From positions 1,327,168-1,391,167 of the forward strand of contig OX463784.1 in assembly GCA_949825025.1 (NCBI GenBank): a stretch of 64,000 nucleotides of DNA. Direction: 5' to 3'. The notes beneath the pieces are model-generated. The model made no database searches. It saw only the letters and a program-made list of their open reading frames with translations, and had not been told where the DNA came from. Below, piece by piece: positions 53,654-64,000 of this stretch (the stretch's first letter is position 1; each line of letters opens with the position of its first letter). This DNA comes from Siphlonurus alternatus. Lineage: Eukaryota; Arthropoda; Insecta; Ephemeroptera; Siphlonuridae. Made by a program: the position numbers and the translations under genes.

Positions 53654-54032
53654 TTAAGGTAGAGATAATACGGAACAGCTGGCCCAATGCTAAAAAAATC
53701 CCATTCATAAAAATTATGAAAAAAATTTAAAGTGTTCTCCTCTACATCCCCCTATCAGTAGGTAAAATATCAGGTATACAAAAATGAGCTATAAGTTTAT
53801 GAGTTATGAATTTTTAAAGTTCTCTAATTTAACATGGAGAAATAGAACTTCCATGTTAAATTGGTCAACTTTAAAAATTAATAACTCGAAAACTAGCGCG
53901 TTAATTTTGTATACCTGATATTTTACCTACTGATAGGGGGTGTAGAGGAGAATATTTTAAATTTTTTCATAATTTTTATGAATGGGATTTTTTTAGCATT
54001 GGTCCAGCTGATCCGTATTATCTCTACCTTAA
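53654..54032. mobile_element. MITE family B
   Basis: TTAAGGTAGAGATAATACGG and its complement at 54011-54032. It is palindromic over most of its length, including CATGGAGAAATAGAACTTCC at the centre. Confidence 0.87.
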
Positions 54033-54560
54033 AGTTTCTGCTTATAAATTTATCGGCTCTAGCTAAAAAACCCTCACCCATGGCATTTATTACACAACCA
54101 CTGCCCCCTCCACCAAGACCTGCGCACTATAATATCGATCTAGATTGTTTTTTGAATTAGATTCTCAATTTTACATCGAGTTATATGCAACTTTGACACC
54201 GAAATTTTCATGGAAGGAGAGTGGTTTTAAAATTTTGAAACTTATGGCAAGATATGGGGTTTAGAAATTACGCTTGGGGTGTGAAAATATCAAGAAAAAT
54301 TTATTTCTATTGAAATTTACAATGCTATAGCAAAGGGGATGGACTACTATTTTTATTCGCGCGCTTTGCAGTTCGTGCAGGCCTTGTGTGGTGGAGTGGG
54401 CAGTGACAATTAAACAATTCAACGTCGAATTGTATAAAATATGCCCGGATTTCTGAAGGTGATATTTAATTTCTTTTTATCAACAATAATATATTATAAT
54501 TTTATGAATTCTTGCCAATTACCAAATTATATCAGTAATCTTAGATCTTACTGTATTTAA

Positions 54561-54787
54561 GGCGGATTCAGATGGCGACAACGGCGATGCGACGCGATTT
54601 CGACGCAAAAGCGGTGAAATCCTTATATATGCTGCGAGCAAATTCGCGGTTACGGCGGCGAATGTCGCGCGCTTTAAATTATGATGCTCTTTTTTCAATC
54701 GCCAAATATGACCGCCAATGGATGTTACAGCAAATGCGCATTATTCGCTTCGCTTCGCATGATAAAAATCACCATATGAATCCACCT
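54561..54787. mobile_element. CpG-rich foldback element
   Basis: GGCGGATTCAGATGGCGA at the left pairs with TCACCATATGAATCCACC at the right. TCGC/GCGA words are concentrated inside, in contrast to the AT-rich surroundings. Confidence 0.6.
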
Positions 54788-55659
54788 TTTTAGCCCGCAA
54801 TGCATTATATCAGTTATAAATTTTAATAAGAAATTACTATACTGCTCAAGATTTCAATTTAATTTGCAATTTTTATGGCAATTTTTACCTTTAGTCATGC
54901 CTTAAATTTTAACTTTTTTATCTAAAAAGTCCAAATTTCAAGGATATGAAAAGTTTGGGAAACAAAAAAACACAACTGCAACTTTACAGCAGTTGCTGCA
55001 GGACGAGAATGACCTGATATAGTCCAAAAAATTTTTTTTTTTTTCTTTTTTACAAAATGCGTACAGAAAATGTTTACAAAATAACTGTCGACGTTCCCCC
55101 TCGATCTCGGCTGCAGTCTTCCTGCAACATACAGACAACATTAAATTTTATATTCCTTCCGGAGTGGGATGAAGTTTGCAGCTCTTCTGTTTGTATATAA
55201 TTCAACTTTGAAACTTTACAGAGTAAAGAAATAGAAATGACGTAGAAATACCACCCGTCACCCCCCTCCCACCAGGCCCACCCCAAATAAATTGGAACAT
55301 TTCGGGATGGGGGACGGCCCTTCCCCCCCCTCCCCAGAGCCGCGGTCTGGATCCACCCCTGCCAGAAACATTACACTTCCTGCTATAACTTCCGGAGGAA
55401 ATATCATGTAAATTTGCCTATATATTATAGTCATTGTATGAATTATGTTCTAGGTTTTGCATATACGGAAAGAAGATTTTTTAAACATTAATTAGCAATT
55501 AATACTTAATTATAGTAATTTTTCAATTTTTTAACCCCTTGTTACATAATCATGTACGTACTGTGATAAAAAATTAAAATATGATCATGCAAATAATAAA
55601 GATGAGAGTTGACGAGGTGGGAAAGCGTTATTTGATTATGATTTTTTTTTATTATAATT
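54788..55659. other. Non-coding stretch with a hAT-MITE end
   Basis: CTGGATCCACCCCTG ending near 55361, preceded by C/G tracts (55255-55340), is the right end of an element like 51726-51888. The left end is not clear. The rest is AT-rich. Confidence 0.45.
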
Positions 55660-55868
55660 TTCAGCATCCCATAGAAAGAAAAATTAAAAAAATTAATAAA
55701 AAAAAAATTGCCTCGAATAATTGTTTTTAAATTTTTTTCTGTGACTTTTAAAGTACTAAAATAGGTCTCTAAAAAAAAATTCAGAATTTTCTGTGAATTT
55801 GCCAAGGTTTACATGCTGATCTATTGAGACTAAAAAAACAGCTGATCCGTGTTACCTTATCCTTAATT
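55660..55868. mobile_element. MITE family A, right half
   Basis: It contains TTTGCCAAGGTTTACATG and CAGCTGATCCGTGTTACCTT and ends TTAA. The left arm is decayed or missing. Confidence 0.65.
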
Positions 55869-56447
55869 AACATTATTCCTGCTCCCTCCGAGGGATAATT
55901 TTTAGTGTCAAGTAGGCAACTATTTAAGCACTGAAGTATCGCAGGTTGTATAAGCTACAGGCTGAAGGGAATCTGAACTGACGTTGGAACTTTCACGAAT
56001 CAGCCCTCTCTTTATTCACGTTAAATGCAGTTATTATTTATTTCGGCTATATAACCATAGAAAGATGGAAATTTTGGTTACTCTTATTCATAAGAAGACG
56101 CTACATATTTTAATTGGTGAAAGATTTGTGTAAAAAATTTAATGTTGCAATTTTCAATTTAACTTTTTTAAAAAAATTTCACTAATTGACAATGTTTATC
56201 CTGTTTAGAAACGATATTACTACAAAATTAGACAGTACCTCGTTGAACTTATAATATATATTACCGTTATATTATATCAAAGGTTCAAGCAATTATCACA
56301 CTCCAAACACCTTCTAGCCCTGGTGAAAGTTTTGTTAACACTCGTTAACGTAATACATACATCTCTAGTCACAATAAATTTACATATTATATATTAATAC
56401 TATCTGGTACAACACGTCCGTGTAATTAATGCACACTGGGCTCTTTA

Positions 56448-56620
56448 ATGCGCACGAAGAGCATGTGTTTACATTCGGCCTGCCCAGAAGTGTACAATAT
56501 TCCCACCTGGAGAAGACACGTGTGATCCTTGCAGGCCGGACGAACGATCGTGGTGACGTGGGGTCTCTGACCGACGAAGATTCTTGGCTGGGGGGCTTCG
56601 TAAATTGTCCACCGCGCGTC
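56448..56620 (+). repeat. Dispersed sequence shared with 62035-62330
   Basis: Blocks CCAGAAGTGTAC and CTGGAGAAGACACGTGTGAT, then TTGCAGGCCGGA and GTGACGTGGGGTCTCTGACC, recur at 62065-62290, where a short element (62084-62223) is inserted. The translated frame here is open for 84 codons, but I see no gene context. Confidence 0.6.
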
Positions 56621-57026
56621 TGGTGGGGCGGCCTCTCGAGTGATCGTGAGGGTGGACAGACGAGTGCTAGGAGAAGGAAATAATTAATTAATTTGGCAGT
56701 AGTGAACGATAAATTGTGTTTTATAATATTTTAGGAGAGTTTAAGTAACATTTTCTAATAATTTCAAAAACTGACATTTCAATAACAAAATATATTGCTA
56801 ATGAATAAAGCGAAAGACTTTAATTTCATTGTTGTTCAATTATTCGTAGACACCATATATATTAGAGACCTCTGCTATTTCTTAATGGCCAGAATTTTTA
56901 CAAACATTTTCAGAATTTTGTGCATGGGGTTTGAGGGTGGTTGGCGCTAGTGTAGCTCATAAACAATCAAGGTAGCTATATTTTACCAAAGTTATACGAT
57001 GATATTTTATGGTAGCAGAGACCCTT

Positions 57027-59470
57027 ATACAGAGACCTCTGTGTCTTTTGACCAGGGATTTCATCAGAGTTATACGCTGGAACTGAAAGTGGCAGTGCCG
57101 CTGCGATTCTGTACGTGAAGTGAGCCCTCCACTTTCAGCACTAATTCCAATTTTGGGTGCAATAATTGGTGCTCGATTATTGCTAATTAGTGCCGTACGA
57201 CACACATCAGCCCCCCTGTAAACACGTGTTCAAGTCAATTTTGAAAAATGGGGGGCCCACTTCACGGCAGCCCCCCCACTTACAGCACTTATTCTAATTT
57301 TAGGTGCAATAATTAGTGCTCGATTATTGCTAATTAGTGCCGTAAAAAGTTTTGCTCCAGCTAAATATCTTCATTTTCAAATAAAATTGGATTTATGGGG
57401 GGCTCACTTCACGGCAGACCCCCCACTTACAGCACTAATTCCAATTTTGGGTGCAATAATTAGTGCTCGATTAGTGCTAATTAGTGCCGTAAAAAGATTT
57501 GCTCCAGCTCAATATCTTCATTTTCAAATAAAATTGGATTTATGGGGGTTCACTTCACGACAGCCCCCCCCCCCCCCCCACTTACAGCACTAATTCCAAT
57601 TTTGGGTGCAATAATTTGTGCTCGATTAGTGCTAATTAGTGCCGTAAGAAGATTTGCTCCAGCTCAGTATCTTCATTTTCAAATAAAATTCAAACACATG
57701 AGGGCAACACCCCCCTCCCCCCCAAACTTGCAAGTTTTGCCGCAAGGATTCCAAAATTAAGTGGAATAAAAAGTGCTCAATTAGTGCTCTATAATCTCAC
57801 AATTTCATTTATTTTAACTCTTAAATTATCATGGGACAATGTATTATGGTGGGAGGGAAATTCAAATCTATATTTGTTTCATATTAATGGAAAGTTAATT
57901 GTATGCTGCAGCAAAATAAGTTCTTTCCACTTTTCTTTTGACATTGAAGCATTAAATTTATAAAGTCTCTCCAATTAAAATTATGTAAATGATTAAGGTA
58001 GAGATAACACAGATCAGCTGTTCGACGTAGTCCCCTTTGATTAACATGTAAACCTTAGCAAATTCATGCACAAAATGTCAGAATTTTTTTTAAGAGGCAG
58101 ATATTAATTCCTAAAAGACATAGAAAAAGTTTTGAAACAATTTAACTAGCCGATTTTTTTAAATTAAGGCTGTAGTTTGTTTCTCAATGGAAAGGCCCTA
58201 TGCAAAAAATTAAAAAAATTAATTTAAAAATAATCGGCTCGTTTAATTGTCTTGAATTTTCTATAATACGGCTTTTAGGCACTAATATGTGCCTCTCAAA
58301 AAATTTTCAGAATTTTTGTCAATTTGCTAAGGTTTACGTGTTAATCAAAGGGGACTACGTCGAACAGTTGATCGGTGTTATCTGAACCTTAATAAATGAA
58401 ACAATTTTTTTTTTTATAAATTTTAAATGCTAAATTTTAAATGTGTGAATGTACGTATTTTGTGTATGGACTTTCGTCTTTTGCATTCACCAATTAGGTA
58501 TAGTTTGTTTATTTAATAATATTTTTCCCTCCAAACAGTCCAAACTATGTATAAAAACCCAATAAACAATTATTATTATTAAAATTATGTCTTTTTAATA
58601 TGGTACTAGAAAAACACCAGAAAAAAACATTATTGATTCGTACTATACTAGTACTACTATAGTATATATGTATTATTCTATTACATTATTTCATGTAATG
58701 TGTAGTAAGGACACAAAGCAGTTTATGAATTATAACGTTATCACTCTGCAACTTTTTTTTTATTTAATATTTTCCACTACTTAGCTTAGCATGGGCTTGA
58801 AAAATAAATTACAAGGCTTATTTTTCTTTATTTTCAATCAAGATGTATGAAGTAATATAGGTTTACGTGTAACAAAATACTCAAAATAAAGATTTTAATT
58901 TTTTTTTATATTAAAAGCTGGATGTTTAGCTTTCCTTCCAGAGAAACATAGGCAATTAAAAAAAATACATTGTATTAGTTAATATTAGCTGTAAAACAAA
59001 TTAATGTTGCAGCATTCCAATTTTCCAATGAAACTAATATAGATTTGAATTTCCCTCCCACCATGATACATTGTCCCATGAATTATTGCAAATAATTTAC
59101 GAGTTAAAATAAATGAAATTTTGGGATTATATAGCACTAATTGAGCACTTTTAATTTCACTTAATTTTTGAATCCTTGCGGCAAAACTTGCAGGTTTGGG
59201 AGGGAGGGGAGCGCTGCTCTCAAGTGGTTAATGTTTATATTTGAAAATGAAGATATTGAGCTGGAGCAAAACATTTTACGGCACTAATTAGCACTAATCA
59301 AGCACTAATTATTGCACCCAAAATTGGAATTAGTGCTGAAAGTGGGGGGGGCTCACTTCACGTACATGCTGCGATTCAGTGGCGACGCCACTCTCAGTTA
59401 CAGTGAAGCTCGGCCAAGCTGGTCAAATTTCTGGCCATAAGACACGGAGCTTAGGTCTCAGCTACGGTAG
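57027..59470. mobile_element. 2.4-kb foldback element with tandem repeats in one arm
   Basis: The left arm is complementary to the right arm over about 57045-57890 and 59040-59440. Shared blocks include CTGCGATTC, CACTAATTCCAATTTTGGGT and CATGGGACAATGTATTATGG (as complements). The ends are near ACAGAGACCTCTGTGTCTTT (left) and GACACGGAGCTTAGGTCTC (right). The left arm has expanded to about four units of 145-165 bp, each with GTGCTCGATTA and TAATTAGTGCCGTA; the right arm has one. A family A MITE sits in the loop. Confidence 0.8.
57993..58392. mobile_element. MITE family A in the foldback loop
   Basis: TTAAGGTAGAGATAACACAG and the complement ending GAACCTTAA. It shares the TTAACATGTAAACCTTAGCA block with 2612-2987. 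Confidence 0.85.
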
Positions 59471-59758
59471 TGCCACGATCGCTTACTTTTGAATTTCGTT
59501 TGTAAATTGTTTCAATTTTTAGCTAAACAGGGCTTCATTATACTCTGAAGTTACAACAATTAAGCACTCTGATTGGCTGATGGGTCTTATTCATTAATTT
59601 TCTTGGTCTGTAGTTTCCTGGTAAGCAATTTTAAGAGCTGTAAAATAGTATAAAGTTCATTGTTGCGCTCACCTAAAATAGCAGATAGCTCATTATTGAA
59701 ACGACCGAGATTTGTGGTAGGCATGCAGATATGGCTTATTATTCCGGACGTGAGATTA

Positions 59759-59783
59759 TTTATATATATATATATATATGTGT

Positions 59784-59860
<77 letters not shown>

Positions 59861-59862
59861 CG
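59759..59862. repeat. (TA)n(TG)n compound microsatellite
   Basis: About 10 TA units followed by about 38 TG units, interrupted once by TACG. The long His-Thr frames on the other strand are artefacts of it. Confidence 0.95.
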
Positions 59863-59969
59863 CGCTACGTACACTAGCGGCACCACGATCAAACCCCGCA
59901 AAGCTCTGAAAAAGTTGGTCCAATTTCTGAGCATAAAACACGTACGGCAGGTATATTAGTCTTTGATTC

Positions 59970-59971
<2 letters not shown>

Positions 59972-60036
<65 letters not shown>
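59972..60036. repeat. (TA)n microsatellite
   Basis: About 32 TA units. Confidence 0.95.
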
Positions 60037-60042
<6 letters not shown>

Positions 60043-60297
60043 GTAATAGGAGTACATTTAAATGTATTAACAGAGCTATATATTAAATTAAAAAAAAACA
60101 GCATTTACCGCACATATATAATATTTATATAATCTGGACATGCCCCAAAATGGAACATTCAAACAAGGTGAGTGACCCGAAATGCTACCATTGGTGACAT
60201 TCAGACTGCCCAAATAGTACAACAAAGCTGATCTAACAAGGTGAGACCAAGAGAAAAGTAAAACACAAAAATTGAGGATATAAATATGATCGAGGGG

Positions 60298-60492
60298 CAG
60301 GCGCGGATCCGGGAAAAAATTTCGGAGGAAGCTGAAATATTTGCAGGGGATGAAGGGGGAGCTGCCTCCATAGGGCCAATTTTAAAAAACATTGGAGTGG
60401 GGGAAGTGCCTATATTGCCCATGTTAAATAAAAAATTTCGGGGGGGGGGGTGGGCTGCAGCCTTCTCAGCCCCCTCCATGGATCCGCGCCTG
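60298..60492. mobile_element. hAT-type MITE, CAGGCGCGGATCC ends
   Basis: CAGGCGCGGATCCGGG and the complement CATGGATCCGCGCCTG. ATCGAG occurs just outside both ends, a partly decayed 8-bp duplication. The inside is G-rich, like 51726-51888. Confidence 0.85.
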
Positions 60493-60613
60493 ATCGAGTG
60501 TAAAGAAACTTTCTCCAAACTCATTTTTTTAATTCACTTAACTGTATTTTTATATGACAAATGTATTGTCAGAGATTTTTGTAAGAGCGTTGCAAATACG
60601 TTACTTCACACTT

Positions 60614-61023
60614 CTTCTTTTTTTTTTTTTTTTTTTTTTTTACAAGGATACACCCCTTAAGAGCTTACAGCTCGCGGCCGGGTAAAGGGTAGGGATAAGG
60701 TAGGGAACGGATAGTACATAGTGGCCACGGCCTGTTACGCGTCCCAGCATTCGCTGAGGTGAGACTGAGGGAACCGTGGAAAACCTCAGTCAGGACGGAC
60801 ACCTCTACTTTCTCTCAATGGACCAAAGCGATGTCCAAAGCCTGGGGAACCACACACAAGTGCATCACTGCACTGGGTAGAAAGCGAGACGAATTTACCC
60901 CAGGGAGGGAGCAACGTAATTTTTACTTGAATCGGTCACCCATCCAAGTTTTAACCACGCTCGACGTAGCCTGACTTCGGTAATCTAACGAGAACCGGTC
61001 AATGCTCTGCGTTACACTCGACC
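60614..61023 (-). mobile_element. 5S-rRNA-derived SINE (SINE3 type)
   Basis: On the minus strand the head (61023-60932) follows the 5S rRNA sequence: CCGGTTCTCG, GATTACCGAAGTCAGGC and GGTTAAAACTTGGATGGGTG with the internal pol III control region. A 5S-unrelated body of about 290 bp follows. It ends in a run of A on the minus strand (T on +, 60618-60641). It is a retroposed element and not a 5S gene, because the 3' third of 5S is replaced by the body. Confidence 0.85.
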
Positions 61024-62034
61024 TTTTGCTGTGATATCTTTTAACAAACTTAAAATCAAGATGAAAAATGCTGTGACGTCATAATTAATCCTGTAAAGTA
61101 CATCCTTTTGATTAAGGGATGACTCACACAGATCGCAGGATTTTGCACGATATGATTAAAAATTGAGATCCTATGCGATAAGGTGTACGGGCGACAAGCT
61201 TCGTATTTTATCGCATGGTATCATATGTTTTTTTTTTTCTTTTTTTCCTTTCATTTCTAAATTTTTATCATACAAAGTCATAATATACGATTCCATACGA
61301 TACGAAGGTAGTGTGCGACCCCCTTGGTGTAAATTACACAACGATACAACAGCGATTTGAAACTATTATAATGATATAATAATGATAATAATAAATAATA
61401 AGCCTTATGATAATAGGGACCCGGTGTTAGAGTATATATAAAATATAAAGAGCTAGCCTGAATAATGTTATCATTACATAATTATCAGGAGATATTTTAT
61501 CAATTTGTATACTATAATAAAAATTACGTTTTTCTTTCGATAGCTTAATTCTGCTTGACATTCCCCAATTGCTTTCTTTCATGCCCATAAGTCGAAAGGC
61601 AATCTTAAAACTGCAGTTAAAACATTACATGATAAATGCTTGTTCACAAACAAGGTTTACAATCGACATGACAGAGTGATGTAATGAGAACAGACGTAAC
61701 GTTCGGGATGTCGAGAGGTGTATGATGTGACGTCATAACGAGAGATCTCTGTAAAATTGGCAACTGTTAAATTGTCACAGGTTGCAGGATGGGACTATAT
61801 AAGATTGACTTTGCACCGTTAATACTAACGACCCGTAACTCTGTTAATCGGGAAAAGTGTAAAATACTGCTCCAAAAATTCTGAAAAAATTTGAAATTCT
61901 TAGTTAGCCAACCAACAATTTATTGACGCAAAAAAAAAAAAAAAAAAAATAGTGAGAAAAGAACTTAAACTTTCCATTTAACATGTCATTTAAATTTTAC
62001 ATAGAGGGCGGAAGACCGTATTGCATATTGCATA
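61024..62034. other. Non-coding stretch with a possible decayed MITE
   Basis: Bases 61114-61325 begin AAGGGATGACTCACACAG and end AGTGTGCGACCCCCTT, weakly inverted. The rest is AT-rich with an A run at 61929-61949. I see no gene. Confidence 0.35.
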
Positions 62035-62083
62035 CTAAGAGCATGAGTAAACGTTCGGACAGGCCAGAAGTGTACTGTACTCT

Positions 62084-62223
62084 GGTTCACATTTAATTTG
62101 GTTTTCGTCGCGTTTGTAACGTCTTACGTCATTGGTGCATTGTTTGTAACGAAGAATTTTACTGGACGAGCCGAGCCGAAGGACACCCGATTTTTTCCAA
62201 CGAAACCCAAGTTAAATATGAAA
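62084..62223. repeat. Dispersed short element, copy 2
   Basis: GTTCACATTTAATTTGG and CCAAGTTAAATATGAA are inverted ends. It is related to 52549-52695 and inserted in the repeat shared with 56448-56620. Confidence 0.72.
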
Positions 62224-62390
62224 CTTAGTTACCTGGAGAAGACACATGTGATCCTTGCAGGCCGGATCGTGGTGACGTGGGGTCTCTGACCGACGAGGAG
62301 TCTTTCTCTCGCAAGTCGAAGGGTTAATCTCTTGAGCGAACGATCGGTCGTGCATGGGATGTGGCAAGTTCTAGGAAGGAGAAAGGTGCA

Positions 62391-62707
62391 ATGGAGTATC
62401 GATCTCAAAATTTTTTATTGCAGAAATGGATAGATAGTGAAAAGTTATGCTACCCTGATTTTTTTCAGATTTTTTAAGCCCTGGAAGTATTTTTCAAAAA
62501 TTATTGAAAGTCCTTTTTGTGAAGTCACGCGGCGGCAAGTCCTATCTTTTTCTTAAGGAGCAGCGATTCCTGACGTCAAAAAAAAATTTTCAATAATTTT
62601 TCTAAAATAGTTCCTTAGTTCTAAAAAATCTGAAAAAAATCAGGGTAGCATAACTTTGCACCCTCTATCCATATCTGCAATAAAAAACTTTGAGGTCGAT
62701 ACTCCAT
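62391..62707. mobile_element. MITE family C
   Basis: ATGGAGTATC and the complement GATACTCCAT. Internal arms are as in 16982-17300, but the centre is inverted relative to that copy (CCTATCTTTTTCTTAAGGAG). Confidence 0.88.
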
Positions 62708-63138
62708 TATTCATACAATAATAATGGTAGCATTAAGTAAGAGATTCTACTTTTATTTTCATTACTTATTCGTGTATTATATTTTTTGCGATTGATATAT
62801 TATGAATTAAAGAAAGCCCATTGCAGTTATATATTATTATTAATTGATTAATATATTTTTTCCATGCACTGAAATCTTCCAATTTAAGATAACATCTTAT
62901 ATAAAAAAAGTCAATTATATTTTTTCAAATTTGCAGTTTCTTAAAAAAAAGTCAAATGGTCAAATCATTATATTTACATGGCAGTTATCAACAATGACAT
63001 CATCGGTAGCACTCAGACTCCCTCAAAGTGTATGACAAAGACGTACAAACAAGGAGGGAAATTGGTCTCTACATGAGAATTATTAATATGAAAGGGAAAG
63101 ATCCTCCATTTCTTAATTAACATTGACTTCGTATGTAG

Positions 63139-63433
63139 GTTCAGCAGTGTGGATCCAAGGTGGTAGCCCCCCCCCCCCCAAAGGTCCCAACATACATGAA
63201 AAGTGTTATTAACCCCCCACCACCAAATGTCCCAAAATACTTGGAAAGTGTTACCTCCGCGAAAGGTCCCAAAATACTGTACATGGAAAGTGTAACTCAC
63301 TTCCCCCACCCAAAGGTCCCAAAATACATGGAAAGTATTACCCCACCCCCCTTTCGCCCCAACCTCCCACCTCAAATTTAACATTACAGGATAGGGCACC
63401 GCCCCCCCCCCCCCCCCCTGGATCTGCCCCTGA
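63139..63433. mobile_element. hAT-like MITE with 45-bp internal repeats
   Basis: The left end has GTGTGGATCCAAGG and the right end CTGGATCTGCCCCTG, both next to long C tracts. Between them AAAGGTCCCAAAATACATGG and variants repeat about four times. The long open frames on both strands reflect these repeats. Confidence 0.65.
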
Positions 63434-64000
63434 GTTTCAGACCCCCATGAGTTTGTTTGTTCGAGTCCACGTCGAACGGAATAGTCTATCTGAGATTGGT
63501 CCATCTGACGTCACGTGACCCTCTCAGTAGGATTGTATTGGAGGACAAAAGATCGTGACGTCAGATCAACCTATCCCGGACAGGCTATACATTATGATCC
63601 CTACCTGGCGAGGACATGCTGAGTCATTGAGGCAAGCGACCACGGATCGCATCTCGTGGTATCACTTGGGGTGTTTCCTCGTCCTTACAAAGTTATTGAA
63701 GATCTATCGAGAGTCCACAGTCAGTTGAAGGGTCCTAAAATTAAAAAAAAAATAATTTTTTATTTTTTATTATTTTCATGTCATTTTATAATTGTTCAAA
63801 TTCTTTTAAGAGATTATTTTTAACATAATATATAATAGTGCATGCCAAGGTATTTCAAACTTATTTTTAAATGGTGACTGAATGCATTTATTATGCAAAA
63901 AAAGAGAGGTATGTAAACAATGAAATTGTTTTTAAATTAATAGTACCAATTTTTAATATTTCAGGAATATATATATATATATATGTATATATTTTTAGTT
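63434..64000. other. Non-coding right end
   Basis: CATCTGACGTCACG (63502-63517) and CGTGACGTCAGATC (63553-63568) form a hairpin with about 35 bp of loop. AT-rich sequence and a short (TA)n follow to the window end. Confidence 0.5.

Noticed and set aside
56429..56683. 84-codon open frame with ATG
   Set aside because: The sequence is a dispersed repeat (second copy near 62035-62330) and the frame is not kept between the copies.
59587..60104. His-Thr and Tyr-Ile repeat frames
   Set aside because: They come from (TG)n and (TA)n microsatellites.
60932..61023. A functional 5S rRNA gene
   Set aside because: The 3' third of 5S is replaced by a SINE body with a poly-A end, and the head carries several changes.
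63013..63504. 163-codon Gly/Trp-rich frame on the minus strand
   Set aside because: It is produced by the 45-bp repeats and C tracts of a MITE.

Overview
This is an AT-rich, intron-bearing, transposon-saturated piece of an invertebrate metazoan genome. The evidence is spliced exons with GT-AG borders, LTR and non-LTR retrotransposons, a 5S-rRNA-derived SINE, and dozens of foldback or MITE elements. The species cannot be fixed from the sequence. No prokaryotic gene organisation, CRISPR array or intact rRNA/tRNA gene was seen.

Host gene. The best host-gene candidate lies on the + strand. Seven exons between 5817 and 13038, and a probable eighth at 44307-44477, have good acceptors and mostly GTGAGA/GTAAGT donors. 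All but exon 3 are phase 0 at both ends, so they join without shifting frame. The product is Ser/Arg/Gly-rich and unrecognised. Two exon pairs (9405-9512 with 10638-10784, and 11940-12056 with 12607-13038) sit in a tandem segmental duplication. The second copy of the last exon has expanded into eight 12-residue repeats.

Nested transposon region (13.5-32.8 kb). This is a Russian doll of elements. A gypsy-type LTR element (19258-30418, TSD CATTT) that encodes gag and protease but no RT or integrase carries in its 3' LTR a full-length gypsy element (22677-30125, TSD TAAC). The inner element has apparently identical 463-bp LTRs, gag, pol, and a third small ORF with an internal duplication. The pair lies inside several palindromic DNA elements whose arms are each built from one short word repeated on both strands. 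A chain of minus-strand exons (18150 to 14393) may be a gene belonging to one of these elements.

LINE region (34.2-42.6 kb). A broken non-LTR retrotransposon lies on the minus strand. Upstream of its APE-type endonuclease and reverse transcriptase is a first ORF encoding a macrodomain that resembles TARG1/OARD1 ADP-ribosyl hydrolases, with the expected Lys and Asp retained. This is the most unusual coding content of the window. The LINE is split by a 4.1-kb TIR element (36374-40522, TA duplication) and by a 346-bp MITE.

Right third (44.5-64 kb). I see no confident host gene apart from the isolated exon. It holds a 0.93-kb tandem duplication of exon-like inverted repeats, an 11-copy satellite of about 105 bp with a hairpin in each unit, several MITE families that also occur in the left part, a 2.4-kb foldback, a 5S-derived SINE, hAT-type CAGGCGCGGATCC MITEs, and (TA)n/(TG)n microsatellites.
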